A stretch of 64,000 bases of DNA, taken from Trachythela sp. YZ-2020 (lineage: Eukaryota; Cnidaria; Anthozoa; Malacalcyonacea; Clavulariidae). Position numbers and translations under genes: made by a program. Of this stretch, positions 1 to 7,770 are shown piece by piece; the first letter of the stretch is position 1; each line of letters opens with the position of its first letter. The notes beneath the pieces were generated by a model. It had not been told where the DNA came from, made no database searches, and was given only the letters and a program-made list of their open reading frames with translations. The stretch lies in NCBI GenBank assembly GCA_016169945.1, contig JADLSH010000220.1, positions 3,397,001-3,461,000 of the forward strand, in the 5' to 3' direction.

Positions 1-59
1 TTACAAGTTGCACTGACGAGCCGTTGAACGGCGAAACATGCATGTCTGCAGATTTGACT
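1..59 (+). ncRNA. Type I hammerhead ribozyme, copy 1
   Basis: Core CTGACGA at 13-19, stem II GCCGT-TGA-ACGGC (5 bp, triloop), GAA then A15.1, very short stem III made from CATGCATG, U16.1 and C17 at 45-46. Predicted cleavage lies between 46 and 47. The strands of stem I next to the core are TTGCA and TGCAG. The 5' part is cut by the window edge. Every conserved core position is present. Confidence 0.85.
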
Positions 60-60
60 A

Positions 61-185
61 TTATATATATTATTATATATATTATATATATTATATATAT
101 TATATATATTATATATAATATATATATTGTATATATTATATATAAATTTTGTATATTATATATATTATATATATTATATATATTA

Positions 186-219
<34 letters not shown>

Positions 220-230
220 CATATATTATA
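61..230. repeat. AT decamer satellite, block 1
   Basis: Near-perfect tandem repeat with a ten-base period (tatatattat), grading into plain TA repeats near 200-220. It directly follows ribozyme copy 1 and directly precedes copy 2. Confidence 0.9.
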
Positions 231-233
231 TAA

Positions 234-288
234 TCACTCGCATCTAGACTGCGTTACAAGCTGCACTGACGAGCCGTTGAACGGCGAA
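234..288 (+). ncRNA. Hammerhead ribozyme, copy 2, 3'-truncated
   Basis: Same module as copies 4 and 5, from the tcactcg leader through core CTGACGA (266-272), stem II and GAA (286-288). At that point it switches abruptly to AT satellite, so stem III, the cleavage site and the 3' strand of stem I are missing. It cannot self-cleave as it stands. Confidence 0.75.
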
Positions 289-386
289 TTATATATTATA
301 TATATTATATATATTATATATATTATATATATTATATATATTATATATATTATATATATTATATATATTATATATATTATATATAT
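289..386. repeat. AT decamer satellite, block 2
   Basis: Same ten-base tandem repeat as the other blocks. It replaces the 3' part of ribozyme copy 2 on its left and abuts an inverted half ribozyme on its right. Confidence 0.9.
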
Positions 387-387
387 T

Positions 388-443
388 AGTCAAATCTGCA
401 GACATGCATGTTTCGCCGTTTCATGTGAAATGTCTTGGGGCCT
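388..443 (-). ncRNA. Inverted half hammerhead fused to body fragment
   Basis: On the minus strand 420-388 reads ACGGCGAAACATGCATGTC followed by TGCAGATTTGAC, which is the 3' half of the ribozyme with its cleavage site. The preceding bases (443-421 on the minus strand) match the body segment near 1119-1141 (ccccaagacacttcacg type) instead of the ribozyme 5' half. The copy is therefore inverted and internally deleted, which shows that the array has been rearranged. Confidence 0.7.
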
Positions 444-445
444 AA

Positions 446-644
446 TTATATACATTATATATTTATATATATTATATATGTTATATATATTATATATATT
501 ATATATATTATATATATTATATATATTATATATATTATATATATTATATATATTATATATATATTATATATATTATATATATTATATATATTATATATAC
601 TATATATATTATATATATTATATATATTATATATATTATATATA
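446..644. repeat. AT decamer satellite, block 3
   Basis: About 200 bp of the ten-base repeat, with a phase shift near 560, leading into ribozyme copy 4. Confidence 0.9.
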
Positions 645-648
645 CGAA

Positions 649-730
649 GTCACTCGCATCTAGACTGCGTTACAAGCTGCACTGACGAGCCGTTGAACGG
701 CGAAACATGCATGTCTGCAGATTTGACTAT
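649..730 (+). ncRNA. Type I hammerhead ribozyme, copy 4 (complete)
   Basis: Leader gtcactcgcatctagactgc, stem I inner strand CTGCA, core CTGACGA at 682-688, stem II GCCGT/ACGGC closed by TGA, GAAA, stem III from the palindrome CATGCATG, then TC at 714-715 and stem I outer strand TGCAG. Predicted cleavage is between 715 and 716. Stem I shows 5 bp next to the core, an internal loop, then a possible short outer helix (GTT with GAC), the layout expected for loop-loop contacts in natural type I hammerheads. Confidence 0.88.
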
Positions 731-925
731 TATATATAGTATATATATTATATATTATATATATTATGATATATTATATATATTATATATATTATATATA
801 TTATATATATTATATATATTATATATATTATATATATTATATATATTATATATATTATATATATTATATATATTATATATATTATATATATTATATATAT
901 TATATATATTATATATATATATACT
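731..925. repeat. AT decamer satellite, block 4
   Basis: About 195 bp of the ten-base repeat. It occupies exactly the position that the body sequence occupies between copies 5 and 6, so ribozyme spacing is conserved (285 against 287 nt). Confidence 0.9.
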
Positions 926-933
926 CGCATCAA

Positions 934-1013
934 GTCACTCGCATCTAGACTGCGTTACAAGCTGCACTGACGAGCCGTTGAACGGCGAAACATGCATGTC
1001 TGCAGATTTGACT
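934..1013 (+). ncRNA. Type I hammerhead ribozyme, copy 5 (complete)
   Basis: Identical to copy 4 over the whole module: core CTGACGA at 967-973, predicted cleavage between 1000 and 1001. It is followed by the only full body segment of the array. Confidence 0.88.
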
Positions 1014-1220
1014 ATATATGCTCCTTCACTTGTGTTGTTGAGCACTCTGTGAGGTTAATTGGTGGCTAATAAGCTATAATGTAAAAGCTCACTTCCCTTG
1101 TGGTCGTTTGAGCACTCTGGCCCCAAGACACTTCACGCATGTCTGGATGCGCATGTGTCTGACTATTGTACCATGCACATGCGCTTGGTGAGGGCAAGAG
1201 TATGGTGTATAAATACGAAA
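1014..1220 (+). other. Retrozyme body segment
   Basis: About 207 bp of non-repetitive, less AT-rich sequence between ribozyme copies 5 and 6. It holds two agcactctg motifs (about 1038 and 1110) and two catgcgc-like motifs, and ends in a TATA-like box. A fragment of it is found inverted at 421-443, so it belongs to the repeat and is not host sequence. No coding capacity is seen. Confidence 0.6.
1208..1215 (+). promoter_or_regulatory. TATA-like box upstream of ribozyme
   Basis: TATAAATA lies 46 nt before the CTGACGA core of ribozyme copy 6. If it directs initiation about 30 nt downstream, the transcript would begin just before the ribozyme. The Penelope-like copies at 30.5-33.3 kb show the same layout with 41-42 nt. 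Confidence 0.45.
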
Positions 1221-1268
1221 GTCACTCGCATCTAGACTGCGTTACAAGCTGCACTGACGAGCCGTTGA
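1221..1268 (+). ncRNA. Hammerhead ribozyme, copy 6, 3'-truncated
   Basis: Leader, stem I strand and core CTGACGA (1254-1260) are intact, but the sequence breaks inside stem II (after gccgttga) and passes into AT-rich DNA. It lacks GAAA, stem III and the cleavage site. Confidence 0.75.
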
Positions 1269-1322
1269 TATTATACATATTATATATATTATTGAAATAT
1301 ATATAATATATATTACATCCAT

Positions 1323-1625
1323 TTGTGCATTTATTACTGCTTTAACTTTCACTATAGACACCAATGTCTAGTATATATGCGATCACCATTTATTGTTTGG
1401 GAGCCAATATACCACAGATATAGATTTAGCATAACATGCTTTCCTTTTTACTTGGAACAATGTATCCTTGAAAACGCTTTGCGTAATTGCGTTGTTGTGG
1501 ATACAGAGGGTTTACGCTTCCTTGGAGCGTTCAACGATCGTGCAATCGCTCATAATACCGTTCCATTAAACCAGATTTGGTCAATACATACACAAACTGC
1601 CAAGGAACACATGAAACGTAACTAA
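1323..1625 (+). CDS. Unrecognised ORF, possible fragment
   Basis: An open frame of about 100 codons whose second half looks protein-like (residues from about 48 on: VVVDTEGLRFLGAFNDRAIA) with ordinary composition, while its start runs into the AT-rich tail of the ribozyme array. I do not recognise the family. No splice sites or neighbours support a gene. It may be a transposon fragment. Confidence 0.2.
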   Translation: MCIYYCFNFHYRHQCLVYMRSPFIVWEPIYHRYRFSITCFPFYLEQCILENALRNCVVVDTEGLRFLGAFNDRAIAHNTVPLNQIWSIHTQTAKEHMKRN

Positions 1626-2192
1626 AAAGGGATGTGTGACAAACCTATAAATAACGTCTGGTTGTGTTTGTACGGTTTTCGGTTTTATCGAAATTCATAC
1701 CTATTTTGCGACTTTACGTACTGTAATAGTAGTAGTAACACTTTATTTTTAGAGGGAAATGTATTATCATGCATGCTGGTTATCTAACATACGGCCCTCA
1801 CATGCAGTATTACAATAATTATTTACAAACATGATAACAGAGCACAAAATAGGTCTTCAACATGGTTAGTAAAGTTTAGCATATTGAGAAAGATTTTGCG
1901 TTTGGCATTAGTTATTTTAAAAGTAAAAGCATCAAAGGAACATGCATGATAGTGAGATAGCAAGTTGTTTGCATTCGACATCTAAAGCGTTACCTCAATT
2001 TAACTAAGGTCATGAATTATGCGCAAGCTCTAGGAAGAGCTAGCCTGTTGCTTTTCGAGTGTAATTTTAGAATATATTTAAACATTTGTTTAAACGAAGA
2101 TGCAGGTAACTAAGTGTACCTTTTAACTATAAGACTTAAGAGTTTGAACTATAAAAGTCCATCCAACTAAAAGTCATTTTAATTTAAGTGTA
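1626..2192. other. No gene seen; possible 3' end of a retroelement
   Basis: AT-rich sequence without coding signal. On the minus strand 1850-1722 reads toward aataaagtgttactactacta, an AATAAA-like signal followed by a short tandem tail, which could be the 3' end of a LINE or SINE. This is weak evidence. Confidence 0.25.
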
Positions 2193-2545
2193 CACTCTAT
2201 ATAAAAACTAGTGTGTAATTATACACACCTAAGACGCGTACAAATACACATGTGTATAATTACACATTGTGTATATAATTACAACATCTTTTGCAATATT
2301 GATGGCGAGGTGCGTATTTATATACACCTTGTTTACAAAATTACACATCTTAGGTGCATGTGTGCGATTACACACCTTGTATTTATGCAATTACACACCT
2401 TTGCTTTACACACGTTATATTTACTAAAGATCTGCATTTATACACACCTTTTTGGCAAATACACACCTTAGCTAATTGCACACCATTCAACCATACACAA
2501 CTTGCCCAATTTTACACAACTCGGACATTACGCAAAGTTGGATTA
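2193..2545 (+). mobile_element. Transposon end with GTGTGTAATTACACAC subterminal array
   Basis: After a TA dinucleotide (2191-2192) the sequence begins CACTCTATATAAAAACTAG and is followed by about 330 bp of imperfect palindromic repeats of the type tgtgtaattacacac. This layout (TA, then CACTCT, then an A-rich stretch, then a palindromic array) matches both ends of the 4464-10398 element. The opposite end was not found, so the element is partial or its extent is unknown. Confidence 0.5.
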
Positions 2546-2936
2546 TATATATACACTCCTTTCTATAGGACAGAGGGGTACGTGTAAACATCTAAGAGAG
2601 CGCATGCAGTGGCACTAGAATCGAATGCTGAAGGTGTGAGATCTTTAGGGAGTATGGAGATCATGGCATCGAAAAAATTGTGAAAACATGCAATTTCAGG
2701 CAAAGAATTATGAGCGCTGTCACAGGAATTACGAAATATACCGATCGTACCAATACTACGATATCTACCGATTGTACCAAAACGAGGTGAATTTAATCAC
2801 GAAATGATCAGGACATTTCATTATAGCCTATTACTAGAAATACATTATATTACTAGAAAAAATAAAAACTTCTCTTCCTTATGAAGAAAGTTTTAGTTAT
2901 TATTCTGCAACGATTAAACTTATATATATTAATGTA
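2546..2936. other. No gene seen
   Basis: AT-rich non-coding sequence. It contains two ctag-aaa-tac motifs (about 2834 and 2853) that recall the Helitron 3' end described at 38461, but nothing more of a Helitron is seen here. Confidence 0.4.
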
Positions 2937-3195
2937 CGAAAGCTCTCTATGGACTTTGTGCTCGAAATCAAACCTGGATGAAGTGCTGAAGATGCAAAAA
3001 AGGGCTGCTTGTGTTATTCTATAGATACAGATAGAAGAGCTAGATCGGTTCCATTGTCTAACAAACTTCAAGACTACCCTTCTAGCTATGAGGAAGCTAA
3101 CATCAATAGATATTGCATGTTATACAGAAGAATACATGGCGAAGTAACAAAATATATACAGGATATGCCATGCGTGGCTTATTTTATGAACAATA
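2937..3195 (+). pseudogene. LINE reverse transcriptase tail (CR1/L2-like)
   Basis: The conceptual product matches the region downstream of the RT core in cnidarian CR1/L2-like LINEs: SLWTLCSKSNLDEVLKMQKR, then RARSVPLSNKLQ, INRYCMLYRRIHGEV and KYIQDM. At least one frame change separates the first and second parts (near 3010). No RT catalytic motifs are present, so this is a 5'-truncated dead copy. It ends before 3200, where unrelated sequence begins. Confidence 0.65.
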
Positions 3196-3313
3196 TTTTT
3201 GCCACTACGGTCTTACTACGCGTAGTTAGCGTAGTAGCCGCAGGAGGTCTGTTTTCCGTTCAATTATATTATAAAGCTCGCTTGACTATAATATAAACAC
3301 GCACAGATAAAGC

Positions 3314-3600
3314 ATGGCGTCGAAAAAGACAAGAGTCGACTTTTCTGCTGAAGCCATTTTGCGAGAAATCCAAGAGAGAAAATAATTTTTAAACGAGATA
3401 AATGTTTTTAAAAGTAAACTTAATTTAAAGAATTTGACGGAGACTGTGAGGTGTTTAAACAAGCATGTAAATTTCGACGTTGTTGGCTTGCTCGAGTTCA
3501 TGTACGGACTAGACGGGATTATGTGGATTTTGTTAGCGATAAGACATGTACCTAAAGCCTATGCAAAATACAAGAACAGTATAGATGTAACATTATCTTT
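3314..3600 (+). pseudogene. Possible N-terminal part of KDZ-associated protein
   Basis: An ATG at 3314 opens a frame starting MASKKTRVDFSAEAILREIQ, with one in-frame stop (3383-3385), then reading on through NLTETVRCLNKHVNFDVVGL to a stop at about 3600. The composition is protein-like and helical. It directly precedes the cysteine-cluster ORF in another frame, so both may once have formed one protein. Function is not recognised. Confidence 0.3.
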
Positions 3601-3639
3601 ACTATAATCAATTTCTTGTGTCCTGAGCGATTTTCCGTG

Positions 3640-3984
3640 ATGTTGGTTGAAGAGATCGTTTCTTTTCTGGAAGAATTTGCGCCTGATTGCCCTTTTGTGG
3701 GGAATTATTCTGCGGATTTCGAGGAGGCCTTATGCGCTCTCAGCAAAAGAGAGAAATTAAATTTTGGTCGCTTCATTGCTCCTCCTGTGGAGGATTGCAT
3801 TCGTTGCGGCGCCGTTTTGTCAGCTCCAAATACCCCAAGCAGTTGTACTTTGTACACAATCACTGGCCCTAGACCATGCACGAAACTAATGCTTCGATGT
3901 AAAGATTGCAAAGTCTCCTATGTTCGCTCAATGATAGCTGACGGAAAAGGGGTTGTAGTATCTGTTAATCTGTTCTACACATAA
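3640..3984 (+). CDS. CxC-type cysteine cluster protein (KDZ transposon-associated)
   Basis: Frame of about 114 codons from the ATG at 3640 (the open frame reaches back to 3607). It has FLEEFAPDCPFVGNYSADFE followed by a zinc-binding pattern of six cysteines: CIRC, C, C and CKDC, with the connecting stretch TLYTITGPRPC. This resembles the CxC cysteine clusters described beside Kyakuja-Dileera-Zisupton (KDZ) transposases, from memory of that family. The usual sequence after the last CxxC is cut short here by a stop at 3982-3984. No DDE transposase domain follows, so this is a remnant or a domesticated fragment; a possible splice acceptor (ccttttag) follows near 4044. Confidence 0.4.
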   Translation: MLVEEIVSFLEEFAPDCPFVGNYSADFEEALCALSKREKLNFGRFIAPPVEDCIRCGAVLSAPNTPSSCTLYTITGPRPCTKLMLRCKDCKVSYVRSMIADGKGVVVSVNLFYT

Positions 3985-4404
3985 CTGAGCCATAACATTT
4001 TGCTGCAGTGCTCAAAGTATTTTTTTTGTTTTTTTTCCTTTTAGGACACAATGCTACTATTGGGGGATCAAAAAGCGCCTTTGAAAGACAAAGCTGATAT
4101 AGGTATTAGAACTGAAAAATCCTGTAATATGTTAATGGTGTTGTAAGTGCATGACTATAATTTAAGACTGATAATCTTTATATTTAAAATTAAAGAATAA
4201 TAATACATTCCAATGATGTACACTTCGTCTTCTAGCTCACATCCCTGGTGAACTTCATCGCAAATCAGTTGCAATTGCATTCTGGGAATGAGCTTTATCA
4301 AGAGCTTTGTGTCATGGGAACAGCCAGTAAGTGGATATTCAATAAAGAGAAAACAGTAAAGAGCTAACTATACTGTGATATTATATTAGTCAATTATATA
4401 TTCT
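3985..4404. other. No gene seen
   Basis: AT-rich sequence between the cysteine-cluster ORF and the minisatellite. A pyrimidine run ending in ccttttag (about 4044) could be a splice acceptor, but no convincing exon follows. Confidence 0.4.
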
Positions 4405-4463
4405 ATACTCTTATACTACGCCAACTACGCTTACTATGCTACTGTATATATTAATCAACTATA
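4405..4463 (+). repeat. Minisatellite unit, left of inserted element
   Basis: One ~59-bp unit containing ttactatgct and ending atcaactata. The array continues at 10399 after the 5935-bp element, which shows that the element was inserted into it. Confidence 0.75.
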
Positions 4464-4483
4464 CACTCTAAAAAAGGTGTGTT

Positions 4484-4860
4484 AAATTAACACACCTTTT
4501 CTGTCCAAATTTTAACACACCTTAAGGTGTGTGTTTGATACACACCTAAGGTGTGTTAAACACACTATAAGGTGTGTTAAGCACACCTTGAGGTGTGTTT
4601 AGTTACACACCAAAAGATGTGTTAAACACACCATAAGGTACCATAAAAGTACCCCAAGGCTTGTCCAAATTTTAACACACCTAAAGGTGTGTTTTGGAAG
4701 AAGGTGTGTTTTGATACACACCAAGGTGTGTTTTATTACGCAGCTAAAGCTGTGCTAGACAACACATGTATTGACTCTGTACTCTATTACACACCTTTCC
4801 TAAAACACAACTTAGAACACACAAATTGAATCAGGCTTAAAAACATACAAAACAATGGAC
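4484..4860. repeat. Left subterminal AAGGTGTGTT palindrome array
   Basis: More than a dozen copies of aaggtgtgtt and its complement arranged head to head, so that many local hairpins can form. It mirrors the array at the right end of the element. Confidence 0.85.
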
Positions 4861-4989
4861 ACATCGAAAATGGTTGACATCTTAATTCTATGTTTCAATG
4901 ATTGCAAGATGGTTGAAACACATAATTCAAATGTTATATCCCATTCCCAGATTGTGCAGCGCTTTGTATTTTCAAAGTTACTCTGTGGC

Positions 4990-5480
4990 AACCATGATTT
5001 TTGAATCTAGTTTTACCATTATATAAAAAAGCATAATACTATAATAATTGTTAAATAATTTATTAAGACTATAAAGTAATGTTAAGACTATTTAATAATG
5101 TACAGACTATTTTGTAGGATTACAGTTAGCTTAATTCTTAACAGAATAGTTCTACAGTTCGTTTTCAGCTATTGACATGCTACTGTTTAGTTCAGTCATT
5201 AATTCTGAGTACTTTGTACTTTTGTATGCATTATCGCTTGATCGCAACACAATTTCCTGAAGAAAGGATAAGGCCACAACCATACCATGTGGGTAGGAAA
5301 CATTGAAAACGTACGGTAGTGCGCGGATATGACATCTATCAGATCGTTGATCACATCAGTACCAGGGCATTCAACAAACACTTGGTTCTCCCCATGCAAT
5401 AATCATTAACTGGTCTACATCCTCCGGGCACCCAGTGCATGCACAGTACACGAAACTGGACCATTTTGTCCCGGACTATA
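4990..5480 (-). pseudogene. Conserved block with unknown ORF, shared with 26.06-26.53 kb
   Basis: The minus-strand frame 5399-5199 encodes VFVECPGTDVINDLIDVISA and continues to a KLCCDQAIMHTKVQ motif. The copy at 26136-26336 on the plus strand has the same frame with mostly conservative changes. Flanking sequence (4990-5198 and 5400-5480) also matches, so the similarity belongs to the transposon rather than to one exon. I do not recognise the protein. It may be the last exon of a gene carried by the element. Confidence 0.35.
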
Positions 5481-5679
5481 CTCTCCATTGCTGACGAGGG
5501 ATATGGAAAACAATATTGCTAGTCTCAATGTAGATATCGGTGTAAAGACAACTACTCAACAAGAATACGATTACACATCCAACATAGAATATGAGGTCTG
5601 ATGTCAGAGCACTTGCACAGCATTAAATATCCCGCAGTAAATAGTATTTGCCAAACATCAAATGTCTTGAAGAAAGCAA

Positions 5680-6115
5680 GCTAGATTATATACTTTGTCT
5701 CAGTGGTGAAGCTAGACATTAGCAACTAGCCATGCTATGCAAATATATTTTTTAAATTATTGAAACCTTTATTTGAGTTATTATAAGGAGAGTGGGATAC
5801 TCGGCAGTTGACTGTTCTGTAAAACTACCTGAAGACTGGTAGACTGCCTGGACATTATGTAATGCTATAAGCTAGTTCTCTTGGATTAAGCAAAACATCT
5901 GGCCACAATAGAATCTTAGGAGAATAAAAATTAATACACTATTTTAAAACGCATGGGACATTAATCGGTTAACCTTGAATTATTCAAATAAGCATGCATT
6001 AAAATAGGCTAAAGACAATGCATTTCTGAAGGTTTCAATAATTAAAGAATCAACAATTTGCATAGCACAACCAGTTGCTATCTCTAGCTTCATCACTGAG
6101 ACAGAGTATATAGTC
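5680..6115. repeat. Internal inverted repeat within the 5.9-kb element
   Basis: The stretch near 5692-5775 (tttgtctcagtggtgaagct) reappears inverted at about 6035-6112 (agcttcatcactgagaca). A single version is present at 25757-25860 in the other copy. Confidence 0.55.
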
Positions 6116-7195
6116 TACCTTGTTGTGAGACAACCCACTCATTAAAACAGCCTGGTTTAGAACAGGTCGCTGCATATTGATTGAAAAACTGCCTGGTACT
6201 AGACAGAGAATAATAGCGAATTAAGGCACATTGCGTTTTAATAGGTTAACCATAAGTGAGGAGTTACTTAGAGTTAGAATACTATACTGATATTAATCGT
6301 CTCATAGTTTGTAGACATGTGATTGTCAAAAGACTGCAACCCTAAGTTTTCCATGATCTGAATACCTTTTACATTGTCACATTGGCCAATATCAAACACA
6401 CCTAACTTGCTGCAGTTCATTCAATCCTTGTATCATTTGTTTTGTCTGTTCCAGTAATATATCATTGTTCTATTCTTTGAGTCCTGAGGACAAGGTGAAC
6501 CATACAGAAATATACCTTGTTTCGCCAGCTCCAAATATACAATATCTGTCTCAAGAGAAGTAAACATATATATTAGGACAACCTGACAGCTTGACATATA
6601 TATATAATACATATAATAGAGTATATATTGAATGCCAATAGACAGGTCTCATAATTATGTCTATTTAAGCCATGCATATCCAACACTCTTTCCCTTAACA
6701 AGTAAAATCGTCTGGCATTTAGACAGAGTAAAATAGGAATGTAGGGCCACTAGGGTGAAATGAGCAAATTGTCTTAATGGGTTAAAAAGAGACATGGGCA
6801 AACAGTTCGGTTAACCCACCAACATCCAGCGGTCTGTGACGAGTACAATCATGTGGTGTTAAACATAGTAAACTAACGTATGGGGAATTAGGACACATCC
6901 TTAATGGTTAACCACACAACATTGGTAACGGTCAGGCATCATTAACATATGTACAAAATTTATTACCTTTTCAATTTGTGCAGGAACATTATAGAATTCT
7001 GTAATATTAAGCAGTGGCAGACAGTAAGGGGGACTCATATAATCTAAAAATATAAGATGTATTTTAATTTGCAAGCACATTTCAAAAGGTAATAAATTTC
7101 GCTCACAGACACAAAAACATTAATTAATGAACCCTGGTACGCATACTATAAGAGTCAACTATTATTGGATTAAATTACAGTTATATCTAAAATCA
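6116..7195. other. Interior of 5.9-kb element, no gene seen
   Basis: Non-coding AT-rich sequence that is absent from the shorter copy at 25.2-26.58 kb, i.e. an indel of about 1 kb between copies. Confidence 0.4.
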
Positions 7196-7199
7196 TAAT

Positions 7200-7770
7200 C
7201 AATTTTAAATATTTTGCAATAAGCAGTGGTAGACACTAGGGGGGCCAAGGGGGGCGGTCGCCCCCTCCAATAATTTCTTAAAGCCTTTGAATGATAGCTG
7301 GTTAACTGTGCAACAAAGCTGTGTCAATGAGCCTTGATAGGCTATAATTTAAGTAAAATTTGCATGAAATTTAAGCGAAAATGGTTTTAAGAATTGAGAT
7401 TTGCAGCAACAAAAGGATGGTTATATGTTGGCAACCTAAGTTCGCACCCCCAATATTTCGCGAAGTGTCCGGCACTGGCAGTAAGTTCCATATCCATATC
7501 CACACATTGCATCTGTCTGGCCCCATTAGAATGTGGGAAGGAAGTACTAGTCGATACCACATTGTGTAGAGTGAGAAATAGATATGTTGTACCGCAGCCA
7601 TTATTGCCCTTAGGAAATGCATGTATCAGTGGCTTCCCCCTGGGGTCGACCGCCAGGACCCAGGGGGATTGGTCTTTTTGACCAGTCAAACCTTAGCAAA
7701 TTCCCCTGTGTACAAGATACAGGTATTAAATACAACCCCCACCACCAAGGGCATGATTAACTAATGATTA
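7200..7770 (-). other. Conserved block shared with 25.2-25.74 kb
   Basis: On the minus strand two overlapping frames are open (7622-7371 and 7689-7387). The copy at 25339-25602 keeps the first frame over its whole length and has one stop in the second, with a 9-bp in-frame length difference. The block also contains the near-palindrome around 7630-7665 (ccccctgg...gtcgacc...cagggggaa). Coding status is undecided. Confidence 0.35.

Larger units (their letters stand above)
1..1290 (+). mobile_element. Retrozyme-like hammerhead ribozyme satellite array
   Basis: Six copies or part copies of one ~65-nt module, each containing the hammerhead core, lie within 1.3 kb, separated by AT-rich decameric satellite or by a unique 'body' (1014-1220). 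Copies start (gtcactcg motif) at 649, 934 and 1221, spacing 285 and 287 nt, although the DNA between the first two is AT satellite and between the last two is body. The body contains a TATA-like box just before the last ribozyme. Small type I hammerhead units of a few hundred nt in tandem are known from metazoan genomes as retrozymes and are related to ribozymes in Penelope-like elements; assigning this array to that group is inference. No protein is encoded; the Tyr/Ile-rich frames here are translated satellite. Confidence 0.8.

Noticed and set aside
24..1052. Several long Tyr/Ile-rich open frames over the first kilobase
   Set aside because: They are translations of the ten-base AT satellite in all frames and both strands; the only meaningful content there is the ribozyme module.
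2834..2857. CTAGAAATACAT as a fourth Helitron 3' end
   Set aside because: Only about 12 bases match, the GCATGCAT part is missing, and no matching TCCCCGAG start lies to the right in a plausible distance.
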